Positions 43,505 through 51,865 of a stretch of 64,000 bases of DNA are shown here, piece after piece. This DNA is from Flavobacterium turcicum (GTDB taxonomy: Bacteria > Bacteroidota > Bacteroidia > Flavobacteriales > Flavobacteriaceae). The position numbers and the translations under genes are program-made. The stretch spans positions 1-64,000 of the forward strand of contig NZ_JAAOBY010000002.1 of assembly GCF_011365745.1 (NCBI RefSeq). The letters run 5' to 3'. Under the pieces are notes generated by a model. That model was given only the letters and a program-made list of their open reading frames with translations, made no database searches and was not told the DNA's origin. How positions within the stretch are numbered: position 1 is the stretch's first letter; the number at the start of each line of letters is the position of its first letter.

Positions 43505-43670
43505 TTTTGGTGTTTTAAAGTATAAAATATATTTGTTGCTAAATTGCAAAAAAAGATTGACAATTTCTTGTGGTTTTTGACGAAAAATGAGCTGTGGGGA
43601 AAAGAAATTACTACTGAATGTATGGGGTTGAAATCATTCTTGCGCCTTCGTTTTTTTATTTATGTTGCAT

Positions 43671-43695
43671 AAAAAAAAGCCTCTTGGTAGAGGCT
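43671..43695 (-). terminator. Terminator of the trp operon
   Basis: On the minus strand: AGCCTC-TACCAA-GAGGCT followed by U8, 34 bases after trpA. Confidence 0.88.
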
Positions 43696-43728
43696 GATTT
43701 GTATTTATGAAATTGTTTGTGGAAATGC

Positions 43729-44490
43729 TTAGCGAATCGTTTTTACAAATTCTGCAATGGTTCCTGTTCCTTGTTCCGTGAGATGTTTGATGAAAGCACT
43801 ACCAATAATAGCTCCTTTTGCGTACTGTGTGGCTTGTTGAAAAGTAGCTGCATTATTGATACCAAAACCCACCACTTGTGGGTTTTTCAAATTCATATTG
43901 GCAATGCGTTCAAAGTAAGCTTCTTGTGAAGTTCCGAATCCGGTTTGTGAGCCGGTAACACTAGCCGAGCTTACCATGTAAATGAATCCGTCAGAAACAC
44001 TATCAATAAATTGAATGCGCGCCTCAGAAGTTTGAGGAGTGATTAGGAAAATGTTTTTTAAACCGTATTTTTCAAAAGTAGATTGATAGGAATCAGCATA
44101 AACGTCAACGGGTAAGTCAGGAATAATGAGTCCGTCAATACCAATAGCGGCGCATTGTTTGCAAAATTCTTCAATTCCATATTGCAACATTGGGTTAAAA
44201 TAACCCATAATTATCAAAGGAATAGAAACCGTTTTTCGGATGTCTTTTAGTTGATCAAACAAGACTTGCGTGGTCATACCGTTATGCAAAGCCTGAGTTG
44301 AACTTTCTTGAATGGTTGGTCCGTCAGCCAAAGGATCACTAAATGGCAAACCTATTTCGATCATATCGACACCATTTTTTTCTAAATCTTCGATGATTTG
44401 AACGGTATCATTCAAACTTGGGTATCCAGCTGAAAAGTAGATGGAAAGTATTTTTTTTGATTCTTGTAATTTCTGATTTATTCTGTTCAT
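43729..44490 (-). CDS. trpA: Tryptophan synthase alpha chain
   Basis: A 253-residue TIM-barrel enzyme that splits indole-3-glycerol phosphate into indole and glyceraldehyde 3-phosphate. Indole then passes through the tunnel to TrpB. The catalytic residues are E45 (DMIEIGLPF) and D52 (FSDPLADGP). The phosphate site GFGINNAATF and the GLIIPDLPVD segment are present. It is the last gene of the trp operon, separated from trpB by a small gene and a hairpin element, yet still followed by the operon terminator. Confidence 0.96.
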   Translation of the reverse strand: MNRINQKLQESKKILSIYFSAGYPSLNDTVQIIEDLEKNGVDMIEIGLPFSDPLADGPTIQESSTQALHNGMTTQVLFDQLKDIRKTVSIPLIIMGYFNPMLQYGIEEFCKQCAAIGIDGLIIPDLPVDVYADSYQSTFEKYGLKNIFLITPQTSEARIQFIDSVSDGFIYMVSSASVTGSQTGFGTSQEAYFERIANMNLKNPQVVGFGINNAATFQQATQYAKGAIIGSAFIKHLTEQGTGTIAEFVKTIR

Positions 44491-44574
44491 TGTAAACTCT
44501 TTTTGTGTCTTTCAGCAAGGTTTTAGCAAGCTAAAGGATTTATTTTTTGTGTTTGATGCGATTACTGTTTTCTA

Positions 44575-44892
44575 TTAACTTTCAATAAAAATCCAAGCAG
44601 TGATGCCTGATTTTAATGTGATTTGAATTCTTTTGTAAGCGTTTGATTCAAATTGATCTGCTTTGATAAGATCATCGCTCGTCACTGCAAAGGCAATTCC
44701 GGTGATAGTGTCTGCAGGATTATCGCTTGGCATGGCTACAAAATAATCTTCCATTCCAAATTCTTCTTCAATTTGCAAACCTTTTAGTTTGTATCCTGTA
44801 AGTTGGTCTTCGGTTCCGATTAAAAGTTTATTAAAAACTTGCATCTGAATTTCTTTAGACTGAAGGGTACCGTAGGAGAATAAATATTCCAT
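44575..44892 (-). CDS. Gamma-glutamylcyclotransferase (AIG2/GGCT-like) protein
   Basis: A 105-residue single-domain protein. The N-terminal YGTL substrate-binding loop (FSYGTLQ) and the likely catalytic glutamate in QFESNAYKRI match the AIG2-like gamma-glutamylcyclotransferase fold, which cyclises gamma-glutamyl amines to 5-oxoproline. It is shorter than ChaC. It lies inside the trp operon between trpB and trpA in the same direction, so it is probably co-transcribed, but no step of tryptophan synthesis needs it. The stretch between it and trpB carries repeat copy B, so it may be a later arrival at this locus (inference). Confidence 0.82.
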   Translation of the reverse strand: MEYLFSYGTLQSKEIQMQVFNKLLIGTEDQLTGYKLKGLQIEEEFGMEDYFVAMPSDNPADTITGIAFAVTSDDLIKADQFESNAYKRIQITLKSGITAWIFIES

Positions 44893-44920
44893 AAGTAGTT
44901 TGATTTCTGGTTATTGGTGT

Positions 44921-45014
44921 GCGTTAGGGATGGAAGCGGCATCCTTTTTCATGGCTTTTTTTGCCATGAAAAAGATACAGCGTACAGCCCGACCCGCCGC
45001 GGCGGGAAACGCCC
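44921..45014. repeat. Intergenic hairpin repeat element, copy B
   Basis: This element lies inside the trp operon. It contains TAG, GAAG, ATCC, an 11-bp perfect hairpin TTTTTCATGGC / GCCATGAAAAA with a T7 loop (44945-44973), then GATA, AGC, GAC and a 14-base palindrome CCCGCCGCGGCGGG (44993-45006). It is bounded by the inverted pair GCGTT (44921-44925) and AACGC (45008-45012). It is far more GC-rich than its surroundings. The same block order as copy A at 19939-20008 supports one family of elements. Confidence 0.75.
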
Positions 45015-45028
45015 CAAATATACTGATG

Positions 45029-46210
45029 TTATAAGTTGAAATAATCAATGTATGTATTTAAATCTTTGTCGCCACGCCCAGAAAGGTTGATGACTACAAT
45101 ATCCTCTGGCTTGAATTTCATTTCGTCTAAAACTGCAAAGGCGTGCGCGCTTTCGATCGCAGGAATTAATCCTTCGGTTTTTGATAATTTGATACCCCAA
45201 TCCATAGCTTGCGCATCGGTAATTGAAATGAATTGTGCACGTCCAGAAGCAAATAAATGTGAGTGCATTGGGCCTACACCAGGATAATCAAGACCAGCTG
45301 AAATACTGTATGGCTCGGTAATTTGGCCATCGGTGGTTTGCATTAACAAAGTTTTACTACCGTGAATAACGCCAACTTTACCTAGTGCTGAGGTTGCAGC
45401 ACTCTCGCCAGAATCAACGCCTAATCCTGCTGCTTCAACGGCAATAATGTTCACGTCCTTTTCGTCAAGAAAGTGGTAATACGTTCCGGCTGCATTGCTA
45501 CCGCCACCTACACAAGCTACCACATAATCAGGGTTTTCACGGCCTTCTTTTTCAAGCAATTGTGCTTTGATTTCTTTTGAAATAACCGATTGGAAGCGCG
45601 CGACCATATCAGGGTAAGGATGCGGCCCCACCACTGAACCAATGATGTAATAAGTATCTAGCGGATTGTTAATCCAATCTCTAATTGCTTCGTTAGTAGC
45701 ATCTTTTAAAGTTTTTGATCCTGAAGTTGCTGGACGAACTGTAGCACCTAACATTTTCATACGAGCCACATTTGGAGCTTGTCGTTTGATGTCGACTTCG
45801 CCCATGTACACAATACACTCTAAGCCCATTAATGCACATACAGTTGCTGTGGCTACACCGTGTTGTCCTGCACCAGTTTCAGCAATGATGCGGGTTTTTC
45901 CGAGGCGTTTAGCTAGTAAAATTTGACCGATTGTGTTGTTTACTTTATGTGCACCAGTATGGCATAAATCTTCACGCTTTAAGTAAATTTTGGTGTTGTA
46001 TTGCTCTGATAATCTTTTGGCAAAGTAAAGTGGAGTAGGGCGACCTACATACTCACGCAATAAACTGTCAAACTCCTCTTGAAAAGAAGGTTCGGCTGTG
46101 ATTTTTAAATAATTCTGACGTAGTTCCTCTACATTTGGATATAACATTTCAGGGATAAATGCACCACCAAATTCTCCGTAATAACCTTTCTCGTTTACAT
46201 TGTAACTCAT
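45029..46210 (-). CDS. trpB: Tryptophan synthase beta chain
   Basis: A 393-residue PLP enzyme that joins indole and L-serine to give tryptophan. The Schiff-base lysine is K89 in HTGAHKVNN. The phosphate-binding loop is [10 protein letters not shown], and the catalytic glutamate region is AETGAGQHG. The N-terminus [12 protein letters not shown] is the standard TrpB1 form that pairs with TrpA. It lies 18 bases after trpF in the operon. Confidence 0.97.
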   Translation of the reverse strand: MSYNVNEKGYYGEFGGAFIPEMLYPNVEELRQNYLKITAEPSFQEEFDSLLREYVGRPTPLYFAKRLSEQYNTKIYLKREDLCHTGAHKVNNTIGQILLAKRLGKTRIIAETGAGQHGVATATVCALMGLECIVYMGEVDIKRQAPNVARMKMLGATVRPATSGSKTLKDATNEAIRDWINNPLDTYYIIGSVVGPHPYPDMVARFQSVISKEIKAQLLEKEGRENPDYVVACVGGGSNAAGTYYHFLDEKDVNIIAVEAAGLGVDSGESAATSALGKVGVIHGSKTLLMQTTDGQITEPYSISAGLDYPGVGPMHSHLFASGRAQFISITDAQAMDWGIKLSKTEGLIPAIESAHAFAVLDEMKFKPEDIVVINLSGRGDKDLNTYIDYFNL

Positions 46211-46228
46211 GATATTTTTTTTAAAAGT

Positions 46229-46894
46229 TTATTGTCTCAGTAGTTCCTGAAACTGCTTTAATGCATTACTGTTTTTTAATCCTGCCTCAATTTCAAATTT
46301 ACTATTCAAATCTAAGGCGTATACGGGTAAGTTGCTTTTTGTTATTTCTTTTATTTGTGCTACTTCATCAAGACCTATTCCACCACTCAGAAAAAATGGT
46401 TTTTGTGAAGGATAATTTTGTAGCATTTTCCAGTCGAATACTGTACCGTTGCCTCCGGGTAATTTTCCTTTGGTATCGAACAAGAAGTAATCGCAACTGT
46501 CTTCAAATTCTTTTATAGATTCGAAATCAAAATCGCTTCCGACAGAGAAGACTTTAAAAATTTCGATGTTAACACCCAAAACTTCTCTTAATTCTTGGCA
46601 AAATGCAACAGATTCATGTCCGTGTAATTGTACGGCTTTTAAATCGTGTTGGTTGACTTTTGTTTGTATTTCAAGCACGCTTGCATTTACAAATACACCT
46701 ACTTTTTTTATTGATGCCTGTAAGGTTGGAATAGTTCCTGTGAAATACCGTGACGAAGGTTCCCAGAAAATAAAGCCCATGTAATCTGGCAAAAGTGCAG
46801 CTACTTCGAGAATATTTTCAGAGTACTTCATTCCGCAAATTTTCATGGCATAGCCAGTTTGTTTTGCAGTGATTGGTATTTCTTGTTCGTTCAT
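46229..46894 (-). CDS. trpF: Phosphoribosylanthranilate isomerase
   Basis: A 221-residue enzyme that performs the Amadori rearrangement of phosphoribosylanthranilate to CdRP. The catalytic cysteine is C20 in MKICGMKY. The catalytic aspartate lies in ALDLNSKFE near the end, and the phosphate site is LSGGIGLDE. The N-terminus before MKICGM is 16 residues longer than usual. The ATG at 46846 is an alternative start, but the ATG at 46894 fits operon spacing (37 bases after trpC). It is monofunctional and separate from trpC. Confidence 0.94.
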   Translation of the reverse strand: MNEQEIPITAKQTGYAMKICGMKYSENILEVAALLPDYMGFIFWEPSSRYFTGTIPTLQASIKKVGVFVNASVLEIQTKVNQHDLKAVQLHGHESVAFCQELREVLGVNIEIFKVFSVGSDFDFESIKEFEDSCDYFLFDTKGKLPGGNGTVFDWKMLQNYPSQKPFFLSGGIGLDEVAQIKEITKSNLPVYALDLNSKFEIEAGLKNSNALKQFQELLRQ

Positions 46895-46931
46895 TATTAA
46901 GTGTATAATGGTGTTTATTGTAATTTTTTAT

Positions 46932-47714
46932 TTAACCTAATTGTTGAATGAATTCAGTAGCTGCTGCGCCTGCGTTATCGGTTTTCATGAAGTTTTCTCC
47001 AATCAAAAAACCTTTGTATCCGTAAGGTTTTAATTCTTGAATGGCCGCTACTGATGAAATACCACTTTCGGAAACCTTAACAAATTCATCCGGAATATGA
47101 GATGCTAATTCTTTACTGAAATCTAAACTGACTTCGAATGTTTTTAAATTGCGATTATTTACGCCGATTAGATCCAATGAAGGCATTATCGATTTGTGTA
47201 ACTCTTCAAGATTGTGTACTTCGAGCAACACTTCAAGATTTAAACTCTTAGCAAATTCAGATAATGATTTGATTTCGTCTCGCGTTAAAACGGCAGCGAT
47301 TAGCAAAATTAAATCGGCGCCATGTGCTTTGGCTTCTAAAATTTGATACTCGTCAACAATAAATTCTTTTCGCAAAAGCGGAACATTTACACTTGCTCTT
47401 GCTAGAAGCAAATCGTCAAGCGATCCACCAAAATATTTCCCATCGGTTAGTACCGAGATTCCGCAAGCACCCGCATTCTCATAGCCTTTTGTTACTTCTT
47501 CTACCGTGAAGTCATAATTTATAGCTGCTTTTGATGGTGATCTGCGCTTGTGTTCGGCAATAATTCCGGAACTGCTGTTTAATAAATTAGTTCGCAATGA
47601 AATGGTTTCTTTATTGAAAAACACTGACGATTCTAACTGCGAAACAGGAATGATATTTTTTTTGAGAATGACTTCTCGTTTTTTGTCGATTATGATTTTA
47701 TCTAAGATATTCAT
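46932..47714 (-). CDS. trpC: Indole-3-glycerol phosphate synthase
   Basis: A 260-residue TIM-barrel enzyme that closes the indole ring of CdRP with loss of CO2. Hallmarks are IIAEHKRRSPSK (catalytic Glu and Lys), LLRKEFIVDEYQI, LIGVNNRNLKTFEVSL and VSESGISS. It is monofunctional. It lies between trpD and trpF in the operon. Confidence 0.96.
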   Translation of the reverse strand: MNILDKIIIDKKREVILKKNIIPVSQLESSVFFNKETISLRTNLLNSSSGIIAEHKRRSPSKAAINYDFTVEEVTKGYENAGACGISVLTDGKYFGGSLDDLLLARASVNVPLLRKEFIVDEYQILEAKAHGADLILLIAAVLTRDEIKSLSEFAKSLNLEVLLEVHNLEELHKSIMPSLDLIGVNNRNLKTFEVSLDFSKELASHIPDEFVKVSESGISSVAAIQELKPYGYKGFLIGENFMKTDNAGAAATEFIQQLG

Positions 47715-47789
47715 TCTTATGTGTTTAACGTTTTCTTTGTTTAACGTTTAAAGTTTTTCAAATCAATTACTTTAAACCCTAAATTTTTG

Positions 47790-48782
47790 TTATTTACTCA
47801 ATTCTTGCAATTTGGTCAAAGATAAAAGTCCTTTTCCGGATAATAAACTTTCTTTTGCTATTTGAAATCCTTCTAAAGGACTGCATTTAGTAACCGTCGC
47901 GATTGCCATTGCTGCATTGGCACAAACTACATTATTTTGAGCCTCTGTACCTTTACCTGAAATGATGGTTGTAAACATTTGAGCTGATTCGTCAATTGTT
48001 TTTCCGCCTTCAATATCTGTTTGAAGTAATAGGCTAGCCCCAAAATCTTCAGGGTGCAACATGCCTTCCATTGTATTGCTAATGGTTTTGGTAGCACCTG
48101 TTAGCGATACTTCGTCATAGCCATCAAGTGAGTGCAAAATTGTGAAATTTACCTCGGTATTTTGATAGAGATAGGCATACATTCGAGCTAATTCTAAATT
48201 AAAAACACCTACCAATTGATTTTTAGGAAAAGACGGATTCACCATCGGTCCCAACATATTAAAAAAGGTTTTTACTGCTAATTCTTTTCTAATTGGTCCT
48301 ACATTTTTCATGGCAGGGTGAAAAAGTGGCGCATGCAATACGCAAATACCTGCTTGATCGATAGAACGCTCTAAAAACTCAGGGTCGTTACTGAACTTAA
48401 TTCCCATTTTTTCCATGACATTGCTCGATCCTGAAACAGATGATAAGCCATAGTTACCGTGTTTTGCTACTTTTATACCAGCACCCGCAGCCACAAATGA
48501 CGCCAATGTTGAAATATTAAAAGTATCTTTTCCATCGCCTCCTGTTCCGCATAAATCAATAGCGTTATAGGCCGACAAGTCAACTCGAATGCACAATTCT
48601 AGCAAGGCTTCGCGAAATCCTGCAAGCTCATCAATGGTAATGCTTCGCATCATGTAAACGGTCAAGAAAGAAGCGATTTGGCTGCTGTTGTAACTTCCGT
48701 TCGAAATATTAATCAATACTTCCTTGGCCTCTTGCTTAGAAAGTATTTCATGATTAATTAGGCGATTTAATATGTTTTTCAT
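47790..48782 (-). CDS. trpD: Anthranilate phosphoribosyltransferase
   Basis: A 330-residue enzyme that attaches anthranilate to PRPP. The PRPP-binding motif DLCGTGGDGKDTFNIST is intact, as are KHGNYGLSSVSGSSNVMEKMG and the metal-binding DGYDEVSLTGAT. It is not fused to TrpG, unlike in enterobacteria. It is third in the operon after trpE and trpG. Confidence 0.96.
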   Translation of the reverse strand: MKNILNRLINHEILSKQEAKEVLINISNGSYNSSQIASFLTVYMMRSITIDELAGFREALLELCIRVDLSAYNAIDLCGTGGDGKDTFNISTLASFVAAGAGIKVAKHGNYGLSSVSGSSNVMEKMGIKFSNDPEFLERSIDQAGICVLHAPLFHPAMKNVGPIRKELAVKTFFNMLGPMVNPSFPKNQLVGVFNLELARMYAYLYQNTEVNFTILHSLDGYDEVSLTGATKTISNTMEGMLHPEDFGASLLLQTDIEGGKTIDESAQMFTTIISGKGTEAQNNVVCANAAMAIATVTKCSPLEGFQIAKESLLSGKGLLSLTKLQELSK

Positions 48783-48825
48783 TTTTTGTATCTGTCTTAA
48801 AGTTGAGAGTCTTTGGAGCCTATGA

Positions 48826-49392
48826 CTAATTTTTCACCCAATTTTCTAATATCTTTTTACCATTAGGCGTCAAAACGCTTTCGGGATGAAATTGTACGCC
48901 GCGAACATCATAAGTTTTATGACGCAAAGACATAATTTGTCCGTTTTCATCAATAGAAGTGGCTTCAAGTACTTCGGGTAAATTGCTTTCGACAACCCAC
49001 GAGTGGTAACGTCCTACTTCAAATGAATTACCTAAACCTTCAAATAAACCTTCATCAGTAACCGTGGTTTGAACCATAGAGCTTACACCGTGATAGACTT
49101 TATCTAAGTTGGTCAATGTTCCTCCGTATACTTCGCCAATAGCTTGTTGCCCTAAGCATACTCCAAATATACTTTTTGTTGGTCCATATTTTTGAATAAC
49201 CGCTTTTAGTAAACCAGCTTCGTCAGGAATACCAGGACCTGGCGAGAGTAAAATTTTATCAAACGAAGCAATTTCGTCCAACTCAAATTCATCGTTTCGG
49301 TACACCGTAACTTCGCAATTTAAATCTTCTAGGTAGTGTACCAAATTGTAAGTGAAGCTATCGTAATTGTCTATGACTAGTATTTTTTTCAT
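48826..49392 (-). CDS. trpG: Anthranilate synthase component II (glutamine amidotransferase)
   Basis: A 188-residue class I glutaminase that feeds ammonia to TrpE. The nucleophile is C79 in FGVCLGQQAIGE. The triad is completed by H169 and E171 in VQFHPESV, and the oxyanion loop is LSPGPGIPDE. No separate pabA is seen near pabB (4814-6103), so this protein may serve both anthranilate and aminodeoxychorismate synthesis, as in B. subtilis (inference). Confidence 0.95.
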   Translation of the reverse strand: MKKILVIDNYDSFTYNLVHYLEDLNCEVTVYRNDEFELDEIASFDKILLSPGPGIPDEAGLLKAVIQKYGPTKSIFGVCLGQQAIGEVYGGTLTNLDKVYHGVSSMVQTTVTDEGLFEGLGNSFEVGRYHSWVVESNLPEVLEATSIDENGQIMSLRHKTYDVRGVQFHPESVLTPNGKKILENWVKN

Positions 49393-49518
49393 TTTTATTA
49401 TTGAAAAATTGAAAGATTAAAAGATTGCTTCGCCAGTTCGTTGTTCAGGCTCGTGGAAAAAATTCTACTTTTAGACAATCTTTAAATTCTTGAATTATTA
49501 AATCTTTAAATTAGTATT

Positions 49519-50919
49519 TTAAATGGTCTCCGCTAAATCCAAAGCCGTATTTAATGCTCTTAATTTATTGTACACTTCTTGCATTTCATTTTCTTCATCT
49601 GATCCTGCAACAATTCCCGCGCCTGCTTGACAATGCAATTGATGATTTTTACTTAAAAAAGTACGAATCATAATTGCGTGATTAAAATTGCCTTCAAAAT
49701 CCATGACACCAATGGCGCCTCCGTAAAAATTTCTATTTGTTTTTTCGTACTCTTCAATCAGTTGCATGGCTCTATGTTTTGGAGCACCACTCAAGGTTCC
49801 TGCTGGAAATGTATCGGCTACTACTTGCATGGTTGTAGCATTTTCATGCAAATGTCCTGTTACTTTTGACACCAAATGAATTACATGCGAGAAAAATTGA
49901 ACCTCACGATAGCGCTCCACGTTTACTGCGTGGCCATGTCGACTGAGATCGTTTCGAGCCAAATCAACAAGCATAACGTGTTCGCTATTTTCTTTTTTAT
50001 CTTCTGATAATTGTTTGGCTAATTCAGCATCTTTTTCGTCATCGCCAGTTCGTTTAAAAGTTCCCGCTATTGGATGAATTTCAGCCTTTCGATCTTTAAC
50101 GATGATTTGCGCTTCGGGCGACGACCCAAATATTTTAAAATCGCCATAATCAAAGAAAAACAAATAAGGTGAAGGATTGATGCTGCGTAAGGCGCGATAT
50201 ACATTGAATTCGTCTCCTTTAAACCCTTGCGTAAATCGGCGTGAGAGTACCAATTGAAAAACGTCTCCGCGGAAGCAATGTTTTTTAGCCAAAGCTACAT
50301 TGTGCTTAAACTCGGCATCCGTTAAGTTCGAAAATCCAGCTCCTTCTTTGGTGAATTTATACGAAGCAATATTGCGAGACTGAAGCAATTGCTCAATTTC
50401 TGAAATATTATTGTGACCGTTTATGCTGTGGCAAAATATATAAGCTTCATTTTTAAAATGGTTGATGGCAATTATATTTTGGTAAACCGCATAATAAATA
50501 TCGGGAATGGTATTACTATTCTCTTTTTTAGCAATAGTTACTTTTTCGAAATAACGCACTGCATCATACGAAATATACCCAAACAAACCGTTATTGATGA
50601 ATTTAAAATTGTTTTTTTCAGATTTGAATTGTCCAGAAAATTCTTGAATAATTGACGGTACATCTGTAGTAGCTTCGATTGCCGTTTTTTCAAAAGTTCC
50701 ATCAGGGAACTGCTTGTAAACCGTTTCATTTTCTATTTTTATCGAAGCGATGGGATTGCAACAAATATAGGAAAAGCTGTTGTCGTTGCCGTGGTAATCG
50801 CTACTTTCGAGCAGTAAACTGTTAGGGAATTTATCTCTAATTTTTAAATACACACTTACAGGCGTGATGGTGTCTGCAAGAATTTGTTTGTAGTGAGTAT
50901 GTAAAGCAAATGATTTCAA
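49519..50919 (-). CDS. trpE: Anthranilate synthase component I
   Basis: A 466-residue chorismate-utilising enzyme that forms anthranilate. Catalytic segments are FRGDVFQLVLSRRF, FGSSPEAQI, HPIAGTFKRTGDDEKD, DLARNDLSRHG, FPAGTLSGAPKHRAMQLI and GAGIVAGSDEENE. The N-terminal part contains the LLESSDYHGNDNSFSYICC segment, resembling the TrpE feedback-inhibition region with its conserved LLES. It is the first structural gene of the operon, 44 bases after the attenuator terminator. Confidence 0.96.
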   Translation of the reverse strand: MKSFALHTHYKQILADTITPVSVYLKIRDKFPNSLLLESSDYHGNDNSFSYICCNPIASIKIENETVYKQFPDGTFEKTAIEATTDVPSIIQEFSGQFKSEKNNFKFINNGLFGYISYDAVRYFEKVTIAKKENSNTIPDIYYAVYQNIIAINHFKNEAYIFCHSINGHNNISEIEQLLQSRNIASYKFTKEGAGFSNLTDAEFKHNVALAKKHCFRGDVFQLVLSRRFTQGFKGDEFNVYRALRSINPSPYLFFFDYGDFKIFGSSPEAQIIVKDRKAEIHPIAGTFKRTGDDEKDAELAKQLSEDKKENSEHVMLVDLARNDLSRHGHAVNVERYREVQFFSHVIHLVSKVTGHLHENATTMQVVADTFPAGTLSGAPKHRAMQLIEEYEKTNRNFYGGAIGVMDFEGNFNHAIMIRTFLSKNHQLHCQAGAGIVAGSDEENEMQEVYNKLRALNTALDLAETI

Positions 50920-50962
50920 GATCTTGTATTTTTAGTTGATTAGTTTTGATTTTGTGATACAT

Positions 50963-50998
50963 AAAAAAAAGGCTTGTCGTCATGACAAGCCTTTTTAT
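50963..50998 (-). terminator. trp attenuator terminator hairpin
   Basis: On the minus strand: AAAAAGGCTTGTC-ATGAC-GACAAGCC followed by U8. It lies between the leader peptide and trpE. An alternative pairing of its bases 50976-50985 with the end of the leader reading frame (51033-51042) would prevent it from forming. Confidence 0.88.
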
Positions 50999-51032
50999 AT
51001 AAGTAGTTTTAAACATACTATAGGAGCTCTAT

Positions 51033-51089
51033 TCACGACGACTGACGTAAATTGTTCCACCACCAAGTATTATTTAAAATTGTGTTCAT
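51033..51089 (-). CDS. trpL: trp operon leader peptide
   Basis: An 18-residue open reading frame, ATG at 51089 and TGA at 51033, encoding MNTILNNTWWWNNLRQSS. It has three consecutive UGG Trp codons at positions 9-11. The last codons, UCG UCG UGA, are themselves the 5' half of the antiterminator stem. The peptide has no function beyond sensing charged tRNA-Trp. It was found by reading the minus strand between the promoter and trpE. Confidence 0.9.
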   Translation of the reverse strand: MNTILNNTWWWNNLRQSS

Positions 51090-51107
51090 TTTTTCTTTTG
51101 TATGGTG

Positions 51108-51138
51108 CAAATATAGAAATGATTATCGGACTTGCAAA
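51108..51138 (-). promoter_or_regulatory. Promoter of the trp operon
   Basis: On the minus strand, TTTG (51135-51138), 19 bases, TATATTTG (51108-51115): an exact match to the Bacteroidota consensus. Transcription would start near 51101, about 12 bases before the leader peptide ATG. Confidence 0.68.
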
Positions 51139-51211
51139 TAAAACGCTTGTTAAAAATGAAGCAGTTATCTCGCTATTTTGTTAAATCTTGACTGAAGATT
51201 AATTAATATAT

Positions 51212-51244
51212 AAAAAAAAAACCCAACAATTGCTTGTTGGGGTT
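51212..51244 (-). terminator. Terminator of the marR-nitroreductase-yceI operon
   Basis: On the minus strand: CCCAACAA-GCAA-TTGTTGGG followed by a U run of nine or more, 23 bases after the yceI-like gene. Confidence 0.88.
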
Positions 51245-51266
51245 ATAATGTGAGAGCAATAAATTC

Positions 51267-51836
51267 TTAGAATTTTAAAGCTACAGCTAATGTGAAATCA
51301 TCGTTGATGGCTTTGTCACCAATTGCGCTGAAGATACTAGCTGAGTTGTACTCAATTTTGTATTTAGTTCTGTCAACTACTACGTTAGCATTTGCAGTGT
51401 TTGCAGTTGTAGTTAAGTCAAAAGTTACTGGTTTAGTAATTCCTTTTATAGTCAAGTCAGCAGTTACTGCGTAAGCGTTTGCAGATTTTGCAGTTACTTT
51501 TTTGAAAACTAAAGTTGAAGTTGCAAATTTGTCAGTTCCAAAAAAGTCATCAGCTTTTAAGTGTCCTTCTAATTTTTCTTTTCCTTGACCTGCTTTTAAG
51601 TCAGTTACATTCATTGAGTTCATGTCAACAACAAAGTTTCCACCAACTAATTTTTTACCTTTAAAAACAAGGTTTCCGCTTTTAAGGTTGATTGTACCTT
51701 CATGAGCACCTGTTACTTTTTTTCCAACCCATTTAATAGAACTTTGAGCAGCATCTACTTTTTTAGTTTGCGCGTTTCCTGTTACTGTAGCTAAGGCTAC
51801 TACTACTGCTAATGCAATTGATTTTAGATTTTTCAT
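51267..51836 (-). CDS. YceI-family periplasmic protein
   Basis: A 189-residue protein with a signal peptide ending near VTGNAQ (residue 23). The mature part is a lipocalin-like YceI barrel: SSIKWVGKKVTGAHEGTI, the GGNFVVDMNSM strand, HLKADDFFGTDKFATSTL, the LTIKGITKPVTFDL signature and IGDKAINDDFTLAVAL at the end. Family members bind isoprenoid or similar lipid chains and are often induced by stress. It is the third gene of a MarR-controlled operon, 29 bases after the nitroreductase gene. Confidence 0.93.
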   Translation of the reverse strand: MKNLKSIALAVVVALATVTGNAQTKKVDAAQSSIKWVGKKVTGAHEGTINLKSGNLVFKGKKLVGGNFVVDMNSMNVTDLKAGQGKEKLEGHLKADDFFGTDKFATSTLVFKKVTAKSANAYAVTADLTIKGITKPVTFDLTTTANTANANVVVDRTKYKIEYNSASIFSAIGDKAINDDFTLAVALKF

Positions 51837-51865
51837 TTGTTTTTTTGTTTAATGTGGATTAATAA

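Larger units (their letters stand above)
50963..51101 (-). ncRNA. trp operon attenuation leader RNA
   Basis: The whole leader lies between the likely transcription start near 51101 and the attenuator. It contains a reading frame with three Trp codons, an antiterminator and a terminator. Antiterminator: GUCGUCGUGA at the end of the reading frame pairs with UCAUGACGAC inside the terminator, ten pairs with one G-U. A ribosome stalled on UGG codons leaves the antiterminator free. One that reaches the stop codon covers it and lets the terminator form. A leader class of this kind, called Bacteroid-trp, has been described in Bacteroidota. Confidence 0.85.
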
